Translations under genes and position numbers: made by a program
From: JBKPHS01 sp046729975
GTDB taxonomy: Bacteria > Actinomycetota > Thermoleophilia > Solirubrobacterales > Thermoleophilaceae
DNA length: 13,919 bases
NCBI GenBank assembly: GCA_046729975.1
Contig: JBKPHS010000036.1
Span: 1-13,919, forward strand
Direction: 5' to 3'
The notes under the pieces: generated by a model
Databases searched by the model: none
Told to the model about the DNA's origin: nothing
Seen by the model: only the letters and a program-made list of their open reading frames with translations
Shown here: positions 1-7,738 of the stretch, piece after piece
Layout: each line of letters begins with the position of its first letter
Numbering within the stretch: position 1 is the stretch's first letter

Positions 1-2098
<2,098 letters not shown>

Positions 2099-2102
2099 TG
2101 GA

Positions 2103-2116
2103 GTAGGTCCTCCTAC
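2103..2116 (-). promoter_or_regulatory. dnaK ribosome binding site inside a small hairpin
   Basis: On the minus strand GTAGG-AGGA-CCTAC can form a 5-bp stem with a 4-nt loop. The AGGAGG Shine-Dalgarno of dnaK spans the 5' arm and the loop, so the stem would partly hide it at low temperature. This is suggestive of an RNA-thermometer-like element, but the stem is short and could be chance. Confidence 0.35.
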
Positions 2117-2128
2117 GTGGTTCCGAAA

Positions 2129-2160
2129 GAAATCTGAGTGCGATTGTGGCAGATTTTCAA
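2129..2160 (-). promoter_or_regulatory. Probable dnaK promoter with overlapping inverted repeat
   Basis: Minus-strand -35 TTGAAA (2160-2155), a 17-nt spacer and -10 TCAGAT (2137-2132) lie about 35 nt before the dnaK start. A 7-bp inverted repeat, AAATCTG-N13-CAGATTT (2130-2136 and 2150-2156), has one arm on each promoter box. The arm centres are 20 bp apart, about two helical turns. It matches neither the CIRCE nor the HAIR consensus, so if it is an operator its regulator is unknown. Confidence 0.4.
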
Positions 2161-2180
2161 GGATCCGCCAAGCCCTTCGC

Positions 2181-3062
2181 TCAGCCCTCGGGAAGCGGCC
2201 GCGGCGGGCGGAGGCGGGACACGACCTCCACGGCGACGATAGCCGCCATGATCAGCGCGGCCCCCAGCCAGGCGGTGGTCGACAGGCGGTCGTCGGCGAG
2301 CAGGTAGCCGAACAGCCCGGCGAAGGCGGGCTCGGAGGCGAGGATCAGCGCCGTGCGGGCGGGCGGCGCGTGCTGCTGGGCGAACGTCTGGACGAAGAAG
2401 CCGAGCGCGCTGGCCACGAGGGAGGTCACGAGCAGGGCCGACCAGACCGTGGCGCCCTCTGGCGCCTCGAGCTGGCCCGCGGCGCCGGCGACGGCCAGGC
2501 AGAACACGCCGCAGACGGCGAGCTGCACCGCCACGAGGGCGCCGACGTCGTACGCCCTGACCGCGCGCGCGGTCACGAGGATGTGCGCCGAGAAAGAAAT
2601 CGCGCACAGGAGCACCAGGCCGTCGCCGCGCAGCTCCAGGTCGCCGCCAGAGCTTGACAGGAGGTAGAGGCCGAAGGCGGAAATAGTTGCCGCGGCCCAC
2701 GCCAGTCCGCTGATGCGCTCCTTGAGGAAGAGCGCTCCGAGCACGGGCGTGAAGACGACGAAGAGCCCGGTGATGAAGCCGGCGTTCGACGCCGTCGTCT
2801 CCTCGAGGCCAAGCGTCTGGAATATGTAGCCGGCGGTCAGGAAGGCGCCCATCAGCGCGCCGGCGCGCCAGCCAGCGGCGGGCAGAGCCCGCAGGGGCCG
2901 CCAGAAGACGGCCGCCACGACCAGCGCCGCGGGAACGAAGCGATAGCCGAGGAACGCCATGGCCGGCAGCGACTCGATGGCGTCCTGGACCATCACGAAG
3001 GTGAGGCCCCAGACCGCGGCGATCGCGACGAGCCCCACCTCGGCGACGCGCTCCCGGCTCAC
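2181..3062 (-). CDS. EamA/DMT-family transporter
   Basis: A 293-residue, very hydrophobic protein with about ten predicted membrane helices arranged as two EamA repeats, the usual size for drug/metabolite transporters of this superfamily. Repeat 1 begins with the typical AAVWGLTFVMVQ segment and ends ALFLKERISGLAWAAATISA. Repeat 2 ends ASEPAFAGLFGYLLADDRLS followed by the final helix and a short basic tail. The start chosen is GTG at 3062, whose GTGA overlaps the stop of the upstream glycosylase gene by four bases. A longer reading from 3140 would add 26 residues lying inside that gene and is less likely. The substrate (amino acid, nucleotide, cofactor or drug) cannot be told from sequence. 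Translational coupling to a DNA repair gene probably reflects operon economy rather than shared function. Confidence 0.9.
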   Translation of the reverse strand: MSRERVAEVGLVAIAAVWGLTFVMVQDAIESLPAMAFLGYRFVPAALVVAAVFWRPLRALPAAGWRAGALMGAFLTAGYIFQTLGLEETTASNAGFITGLFVVFTPVLGALFLKERISGLAWAAATISAFGLYLLSSSGGDLELRGDGLVLLCAISFSAHILVTARAVRAYDVGALVAVQLAVCGVFCLAVAGAAGQLEAPEGATVWSALLVTSLVASALGFFVQTFAQQHAPPARTALILASEPAFAGLFGYLLADDRLSTTAWLGAALIMAAIVAVEVVSRLRPPRPLPEG

Positions 3063-3745
3063 CCCCTGACCCTTGCCTGCCCGAAGGGGCAGAGCGACAG
3101 CAGCGGGCACTCGGTGCAGTGGGGGGAGCGCGCGGTGCATGTACGGCGTCCGTGCCGGATGAGGCTGACGTGCAGCTCGTAGGCGTCGTCGGGATCAGCG
3201 AGCCGCAGGATCTCGTCGTGTGCCTCGTTGAAGGACGCGCCGGGGCGGAACAGGGCGAGGCGCGTGCCGACGCGGTAGACGTGCGTGTCGACCGGGATGT
3301 CGTGCAGCCCGAAGGAGAACAGCAATACGCTCGCGGCCGTCTTTCGGCCGACGCCGGGCAGCGAGCACAGGTAGCGGCGGCCCTCCTCCACCGGCGCGGT
3401 CTCGAGCCAGCAGAGGTCGTCGTCGCCGAGCGCCCGCAGGATCTCCTGGATCCGAACGGCCTTGGTCGGCGCGAGACCGCCCGGGCGGATGGCCTCCTCC
3501 ACCCCGGCGACCGGCGCGTCGCGCACCTCGTCCCACGACGAGAAGCGCTCCCGGAGCCGCCCGTAGGCGACGTCTCGGTTGCGGTCGTTCGTGTTCTGGG
3601 AGAGCACGGTGAGGATCAGCTCGTCGATCGGAGCGCGGTGCGGGCGCAGCCGCGGCTTGCCGTAGGCCGCGCGGAGCCGGTCGCGGATCGCGCGAACCTT
3701 GCGCCGGTCCGCCGGCCTCCAGGATGTCTTCGTTCGCGCCGGCAC
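3059..3745 (-). CDS. Endonuclease III-like DNA glycosylase (HhH-GPD, 4Fe-4S)
   Basis: A base-excision-repair glycosylase/AP lyase of the Nth superfamily, 228 residues from the chosen start. The helix-hairpin-helix LPGVGRKTA (129-137) carries the catalytic lysine K135, and VDTHV carries the catalytic aspartate D153. The C-terminus has the full cluster motif C-x6-C-x2-C-x5-C (C203, C210, C213, C219). The segment LSQNTNDRNRDVAY replaces the LSAQATD-type motif of E. coli Nth, so it belongs to a divergent subgroup and substrate preference is open. I prefer GTG 3745: a TAACCT -10-like box ends 8 nt before it, consistent with leaderless translation. The ATG at 3784 would add 13 residues, has no ribosome site and would overlap the divergent hydrolase start. 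It is coupled to the downstream transporter by a GTGA overlap. Confidence 0.92.
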   Translation of the reverse strand: MPARTKTSWRPADRRKVRAIRDRLRAAYGKPRLRPHRAPIDELILTVLSQNTNDRNRDVAYGRLRERFSSWDEVRDAPVAGVEEAIRPGGLAPTKAVRIQEILRALGDDDLCWLETAPVEEGRRYLCSLPGVGRKTAASVLLFSFGLHDIPVDTHVYRVGTRLALFRPGASFNEAHDEILRLADPDDAYELHVSLIRHGRRTCTARSPHCTECPLLSLCPFGQARVRG

Positions 3746-3753
3746 GGGCGCTG

Positions 3754-3759
3754 AGGTTA
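3754..3759 (-). promoter_or_regulatory. -10 box for the nth-like gene (leaderless candidate)
   Basis: TAACCT on the minus strand fits TANNNT and ends 8 nt before GTG 3745. No clear -35 is seen. The box lies in the 37-bp gap between divergent starts. Confidence 0.35.
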
Positions 3760-3769
3760 TGGGTCGTGG

Positions 3770-3775
3770 TAAGAA
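3770..3775 (+). promoter_or_regulatory. -10-like box for the hydrolase gene
   Basis: TAAGAA ends exactly 7 nt before ATG 3783. This is the same geometry as the better TAAGCT/TATGCT boxes elsewhere in the window, but its last base departs from TANNNT. Confidence 0.25.
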
Positions 3776-3782
3776 GCCCGCC

Positions 3783-4598
3783 ATGCGCGAGCGCCAGGAG
3801 GAGGTCGACGGGCTGCCCGTCTTCTGGCGCGAGGCCGACCCGCCGCGCGAGGGGATCGCCCCTGTGCTCTACCTCCATGGCAACCCGCCCAGCGACGACT
3901 GGCTGCCGTTACTCGAGCGCACGGGCGGCATCGCCCCAGACCTCCCGGGGTTCGGCCGCTCGGGCAAGCCGGCCGACTTCGACTACTCGATCGCCGGCTA
4001 CGGACGCTTCCTGGAGAGCTTCCTCGATCACGTCGGGCTCGAGCGGTATTCGCTCGTCGCGCACGACTGGGGCGCCGTGGGGCTCGCGCCCGCGCAGTCG
4101 GAGCCCGAGCGCCTGGAGCGGCTCGTGATCGTCAACGCGGTCCCGTTCCTGCCCGGGTACCGGTGGCACCGCTGGGCTCGCGTCTGGCGCACGCCTCTGG
4201 TCGGCGAGCTGTCGATGGGCCTCGCCACCCGCTTCGCCCTCAAGCGGGTGATGAGCAGGGCGGTGCGGCTCGAGGGTCCCGACCTCGACGCGTTCGTCGA
4301 CCGCATCTGGCGCTACAACGACCACGGTACCCAGCGCGCGGTGCTGAAGCTGTACCGCGCCTCGCCCGAGGACGAGCTGGCGCGTGCCGGGCGGCGCCTC
4401 GGTGAGCTGCGCTGCCCGGCCCTCGTCGTGTGGGGCGACCGCGACGCGTACCTGCCTCGCGCTTTCGCCGACCGCTACGGCGAGGCACTCGGAGGCCCCT
4501 CGCGCGTGGAACACGTGGACGGCGGGCATTGGGTCTGGCTCGACCGGCCCGAGACGATCGACGAGATCTGCGACTTTCTGCTCCAAAGAGACGGCTGA
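3783..4598 (+). CDS. Alpha/beta hydrolase, haloalkane dehalogenase-like
   Basis: A 271-residue alpha/beta-hydrolase with a helical cap at about 125-205. The oxyanion segment is LHGNP (31-35). The nucleophile elbow AHDWGA gives Asp95, not Ser, with Trp96 next to it. The likely acid is Asp221 (WGDRDAY) and the base is His249 (DGGHW). Asp nucleophile, adjacent Trp and the Asn of HGNP are the halide-holding pattern of haloalkane dehalogenases (DhaA/LinB type). Epoxide hydrolases also use Asp, and many relatives of this kind have unknown substrates. The nucleophile is followed by VGLAPAQSEPERL, a less usual form of the AxxxP region. ATG 3783 is chosen over ATG 3759 or an upstream start because a TAAGAA box sits 7 nt before it and the conserved fold begins just after. 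It overlaps or abuts the following membrane-protein gene, suggesting one transcript. Confidence 0.88.
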   Translation: MRERQEEVDGLPVFWREADPPREGIAPVLYLHGNPPSDDWLPLLERTGGIAPDLPGFGRSGKPADFDYSIAGYGRFLESFLDHVGLERYSLVAHDWGAVGLAPAQSEPERLERLVIVNAVPFLPGYRWHRWARVWRTPLVGELSMGLATRFALKRVMSRAVRLEGPDLDAFVDRIWRYNDHGTQRAVLKLYRASPEDELARAGRRLGELRCPALVVWGDRDAYLPRAFADRYGEALGGPSRVEHVDGGHWVWLDRPETIDEICDFLLQRDG

Positions 4599-6142
4599 CC
4601 GCGACCACCGCCTGGCGGCTCGCCCCGGTCGCGGCGTCCGCCGCGCTCGCGGTCGTCTACCTGGCGATCGACCCCCACACGCGGGACCTTGCGGCGCACG
4701 TCTACCGGGCCGAACTGTTCGAGCGCGAGGGCTTCACGCTGTGGAACGGCAACTGGTACGGCGGCCACCACACGCCCGCCTACAGCGTGCTGTTTCCGCC
4801 GCTCGGCGCGCTTCTCGGCCCCTCGCTGGTCGGCGCTCTGTCGGCGGTGGCGGCCGCCGCCCTGTTCGATCCGCTCGCCCGCGGGCACTTCGGCGAGCGG
4901 GCACGCTGGGGCGCGCTCTGGTTCGGCGCCGGCTCCGCGACGCTCGTGTTCACCGGGCGCATGCCGTTCGCCCTCGGGGTCGCGCTCGGGCTCGGCGCCC
5001 TGCTCGCGTTCCAGCGAGAACGCCGGACGCTCGCGATCGTCCTCGCGCTGCTGTGCCCGCTGGCAAGCCCCGTGGCGGGCCTGTTCCTTGCCGTCGCGGG
5101 CGGCGCACTGCTCCTCGGCCGCCGGCGGCTGGACGGTCTCGCGCTCGCGGCGGCCGCGCTCGGACCGGCGCTGCTCCTCAGCCTCGTGTTCCCCGAGGGC
5201 GGTCGCGAGCCGTTCCACTCCTCGGCCTTCTGGCCGCTGCCCGCGTTCTGCGCGGGCTGCCTCCTGCTGCTGCCGCGCGGGGAGCGCACGCTTCGCGTCG
5301 GAGCCGTCCTGTTCCTGCTCCTCTCGGTCGCGCTGTTCGTCTTGGACAATCCGGTGGGGGGCAACGTCGCGCGGCTCGCGCTCTTCGCCGGACCGATCGC
5401 CGCCTGCGCCCTGGCCGGCCGAAGACTCCCGGCCGCCCTACTCGTGCCCGTCTTCGCCGCGCTGGCGTGGTGGCAGCTCTCACCGGCCGTACGCGACGTG
5501 AGGGATGCGCTCGACGACCCCGCATCCGAGGCTGCCTACTACGAGCCGCTGAACGACTTCCTCGGCCGCAACGTCCGGCCGGGGGAACGCGTCGAAGTCG
5601 TCTTCACCCAGTCGCACTGGGAGTCGGCCGAGGTCGCGGACCGGTTCCCCATCGCCCGCGGCTGGCAGCGCCAGCTCGACATCAAGAACAACGAGCTCTT
5701 CTACGAGGGACGGCTCGACGACCGGCGCTACTCGGCCTGGCTCGCGGCGAAGGGAGTCGCGTGGGTCGCGCTGGCGGACGCCGAGCTCGACTACAGCGCC
5801 AGGCGCGAGGCCGAGCTCGTGCGGCGCGACCCCGCCTATCTGCGGCTGCGCGGCAGACCCGGGCGCTGGCGCGTGTACGAGGTTGCCCCGCCGCACGCGA
5901 TCGCCCCGCGTGGCGCGGAGGCGGCCCGCAGCGGGCCGACCGATCTGCTCCTCCGGGTGCGCCGTTCCGGGGCCGTCGTACTGCGCGTCAACTGGACGCC
6001 CTACTGGCTGGCGCGCGGAGCCTGCGTCGAGCGCGCGCCGGGTGGCGTCACGCGCCTGACCGTGCCGCGCCCGGGACGAGTGCGGCTAGTCACGAGCTTC
6101 TCGCTCGGAAGGGTCGGCGCCGACGGCCCTCGGTGCGGGTAA
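4595..6142 (+). CDS. Polytopic membrane protein, GT-C glycosyltransferase-like
   Basis: About 515 residues. Membrane helices run from about residue 8 to about 310 (roughly nine), followed by a 200-residue, probably extracytoplasmic, C-terminal domain. The first loop after helix 1 has D26-P-H and D31-LAAHVYRAELF, then WNGNWYGGHHTPAYSVLFPP. An acidic, His-containing first loop of this kind is seen in GT-C enzymes that use polyprenyl-phosphate sugars, but no decisive family signature is present and I do not recognise a named family. The tail contains two cysteines (GACVERAP and GPRCG) that could pair outside the cell. The start is uncertain. The frame offers CTG 4595, whose CTGA overlaps the hydrolase stop after an AAAGAG stretch. 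Otherwise it offers TTG 4529 or GTG 4430 deep inside the hydrolase gene. No ATG, GTG or TTG follows until after the first helix. Confidence 0.72.
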   Translation: MTATTAWRLAPVAASAALAVVYLAIDPHTRDLAAHVYRAELFEREGFTLWNGNWYGGHHTPAYSVLFPPLGALLGPSLVGALSAVAAAALFDPLARGHFGERARWGALWFGAGSATLVFTGRMPFALGVALGLGALLAFQRERRTLAIVLALLCPLASPVAGLFLAVAGGALLLGRRRLDGLALAAAALGPALLLSLVFPEGGREPFHSSAFWPLPAFCAGCLLLLPRGERTLRVGAVLFLLLSVALFVLDNPVGGNVARLALFAGPIAACALAGRRLPAALLVPVFAALAWWQLSPAVRDVRDALDDPASEAAYYEPLNDFLGRNVRPGERVEVVFTQSHWESAEVADRFPIARGWQRQLDIKNNELFYEGRLDDRRYSAWLAAKGVAWVALADAELDYSARREAELVRRDPAYLRLRGRPGRWRVYEVAPPHAIAPRGAEAARSGPTDLLLRVRRSGAVVLRVNWTPYWLARGACVERAPGGVTRLTVPRPGRVRLVTSFSLGRVGADGPRCG

Positions 6143-6171
6143 CCCCCTGGCGGCTGGCCGCCCGCGAACGT

Positions 6172-6177
6172 TAAGCT
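6172..6177 (+). promoter_or_regulatory. -10 box for the PAP2_3 gene (leaderless candidate)
   Basis: TAAGCT fits TANNNT and ends 7 nt before ATG 6185, which has no convincing Shine-Dalgarno. This suggests transcription starts at or next to the start codon. Confidence 0.45.
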
Positions 6178-6184
6178 GGTGTCA

Positions 6185-6955
6185 ATGGTCCGTGCCTGGC
6201 ACTGGAGCAATCGTCTGTTGCCGCACGGGTGGTTCGACGCGCTGCGGCAGCTCGCCCTGTTCGCGGGCGCGTACTACCTGTACCGGCTCGTGCGGGGCTT
6301 CTCCGACGGCGAGGTGCACACCGCCTTCGCGAACGCGCGCGCGCTCGTGGACCTGGAGCGCGGGATGCACCTGTTCTTCGAGCCCGCCTTGCAGGCGTGG
6401 GCGACCAACGAGTCATGGATCGTGCACGGGGCGAGCTGGATGTACGTCAACTCGCACTTCATGGTCACGACGACCTTCATCGTCTGGCTCTACCTGGCGC
6501 GCAACCACGCCTTCTACTTCGTGCGCAACATGTTCATGATCGCGATGGGCCTGGCACTTGTCGGCTACCTGGTCTTCCCGACCGCCCCGCCGCGCTACCT
6601 GCCTGAGTGGGGCTTCACCGACACCGTCCAGAACTTCTTCGGCCAGAGCGTCTCGCAAAGCGCCGACGTGCTCTACAACCCGTTCGCGGCCGTACCGAGC
6701 ATGCACGTGGCGTTCGCCCTCATGATCGCCGTGCCTGCTCTCAGGCTCGTGAAGCCGCGGCCGCTGAAGGCCCTCTGGGCCGTGTACCCGGTGCTCGTGA
6801 CGTTCGTCGTGATCGTGACCGCCAACCACTTCTGGCTCGACGCGGCGTTCGGGGTCATGGTCGCCGCCCTGTCCGCCTACGGGGCGAGCGCGGCGCTCGC
6901 GCGTGCGCGTCCGGACGCATGGTCCTGGCGCATCGGCGCAGAGGCGCCCGCTTGA
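6185..6955 (+). CDS. PAP2_3 superfamily membrane phosphatase (Aur1/Ipt1-like)
   Basis: A 256-residue integral membrane protein of the phosphatidic-acid-phosphatase type 2 fold, PAP2_3 branch. Motif C1 is FPTAPPRYLP (131-140, Arg137). C2 is VPSMH (170-174, His174). C3 is NHFWLD (214-219) with the phosphate-attacking His215 and supporting Asp219. About six helices are visible, with the active site expected at the membrane face. This branch includes the fungal inositol-phosphorylceramide synthase Aur1 and many bacterial lipid-phosphate phosphatases. The gene is coupled by a TTGA overlap to the phosphatidylinositol-phosphate-synthase-like gene, and inositol phosphate synthase follows. I therefore infer it may remove phosphate from phosphatidylinositol phosphate or a related lipid. 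That substrate is a guess from context. ATG 6185 is preferred to GTG 6179 because of the -10 spacing. Confidence 0.88.
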   Translation: MVRAWHWSNRLLPHGWFDALRQLALFAGAYYLYRLVRGFSDGEVHTAFANARALVDLERGMHLFFEPALQAWATNESWIVHGASWMYVNSHFMVTTTFIVWLYLARNHAFYFVRNMFMIAMGLALVGYLVFPTAPPRYLPEWGFTDTVQNFFGQSVSQSADVLYNPFAAVPSMHVAFALMIAVPALRLVKPRPLKALWAVYPVLVTFVVIVTANHFWLDAAFGVMVAALSAYGASAALARARPDAWSWRIGAEAPA

Positions 6956-7647
6956 CCCAGCCGGAGGAGACCCGCGACCGTACTGGGGAGCGGGCCGACG
7001 GCGGGCGACCCGCCACCCGTGGACGCGTGGCCCGCCGGGCACGCGAGGGTCGCACGGCGGGCGAGGTGCGGGCGCTCGCACGCGACCGCCTGATCGAGTC
7101 GCGGCTCACTCCCAACGCGATCTCCCTCACCGGGCTCGCGCTCAACGTGCTCGCCGCGGTCCTGGTGTGGCAGCGGTACTTCTTCCTCGCCGGCCTCGCA
7201 TTCATCGTCGGCTCGGTCATGGACACCCTCGACGGGCGCTACTCGCGCATGTCCGGCAAGGGCACGCCGTTCGGCGCCTTCCTCGACTCGACCCTCGACC
7301 GCATCGAGGAGGGGGTCGTGCTGACAGCGGTCGCCGCCTACTTCGCGGAGCGTGGTGACGAGCTAGCCGTCGCCGCCGTCGTCATCACCGTGCTGGGCTC
7401 GCTGATGGTGAGCTACACGCGCGCCCGCGCAGAGGCGCTTGGGGTGGAGTGCAAGGTGGGGCTTGCCACCCGCCCGGTCCGGGTAGTGATCCTCTCAGCC
7501 GGCCTTGTGTTCGCGAAGGGCGCCGGTCTGGGAGACTTCGAGCTCCTAGAGCCGGCCATCTACGTGATGGCGGCGCTTACCACGATCACCGTCTTCCAGC
7601 GCGTCCTCCATGTACGAGGGGAGCTGGGACGGGCGAGCGTGGTGTAA
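6952..7647 (+). CDS. CDP-alcohol phosphatidyltransferase, probable phosphatidylinositol phosphate synthase
   Basis: Class-I CDP-alcohol phosphatidyltransferase, 231 residues, about six helices. The active-site signature D-x2-D-G-x2-(A)R-x8-G-x3-D-x3-D is read from Asp91, Asp94, Gly95, Arg99, Gly108, Asp112 and Asp116, with Ser98 where Ala is normal. SYTRARAEALG (154-164) followed by ATRPVR (172-177) parallels the KARAE...ERPER region of mycobacterial PgsA1 and archaeal archaetidylinositol-phosphate synthases, which bind inositol-3-phosphate. The next gene makes inositol-3-phosphate. The likely reaction is CDP-diacylglycerol plus inositol-3-phosphate giving phosphatidylinositol phosphate plus CMP. 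Phosphatidylglycerophosphate synthesis is the alternative. TTG 6952 is chosen for its TTGA overlap with the PAP2_3 stop and an AGAGG 7 nt upstream. GTG 7027 would remove a basic, disordered 25-residue lead. Confidence 0.9.
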   Translation: MTQPEETRDRTGERADGGRPATRGRVARRAREGRTAGEVRALARDRLIESRLTPNAISLTGLALNVLAAVLVWQRYFFLAGLAFIVGSVMDTLDGRYSRMSGKGTPFGAFLDSTLDRIEEGVVLTAVAAYFAERGDELAVAAVVITVLGSLMVSYTRARAEALGVECKVGLATRPVRVVILSAGLVFAKGAGLGDFELLEPAIYVMAALTTITVFQRVLHVRGELGRASVV

Positions 7648-7672
7648 CCGCCCCGCTCTCCCGGAGCTACAT

Positions 7673-7702
7673 AGGGCCGGCGCCCGCGGGGAGCCCTCTT
7701 TT
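7673..7702 (+). terminator. Weak hairpin plus CTTTT after the phosphatidyltransferase gene
   Basis: AGGGC (7673-7677) can pair with GCCCT (7693-7697), followed by CTTTT. The loop is GC-rich and can fold further. It lies between the phosphatidyltransferase stop and the inositol phosphate synthase ribosome site. It could attenuate or terminate, but the short U-run makes this uncertain. Confidence 0.25.
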
Positions 7703-7726
7703 GGCTGGGCGCATTTCCGCAGAACC

Positions 7727-7732
7727 AGGAGG
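7727..7732 (+). promoter_or_regulatory. Ribosome binding site fixing the TTG start of ino1
   Basis: AGGAGG with a 6-nt gap to TTG 7739. It is the strongest Shine-Dalgarno on the plus strand here. It decides for this TTG over the upstream in-frame ATG at 7610, which lies inside the phosphatidyltransferase gene. Confidence 0.8.
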
Positions 7733-7738
7733 AACGAA

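Noticed and set aside
2099..2180. HAIR or CIRCE heat-shock operator upstream of dnaK
   Set aside because: A CTTGA and an ACTCA half occur, but 7-nt HAIR spacing is not met. One CIRCE-like half (ATCGCACTC) has no partner. Only the unrelated AAATCTG repeat is a true inverted repeat.
3746..3784. ATG 3784 as start of the nth-like gene
   Set aside because: No ribosome site, it would overlap the divergent hydrolase start, and the added 13 residues are not conserved in character. GTG 3745 has a -10-like box at leaderless distance.
4384..6174. 596-codon plus-strand frame across the membrane-protein gene
   Set aside because: Arg/Ala/Pro-rich translation without helices or motifs. The other plus frame gives a coherent polytopic membrane protein.
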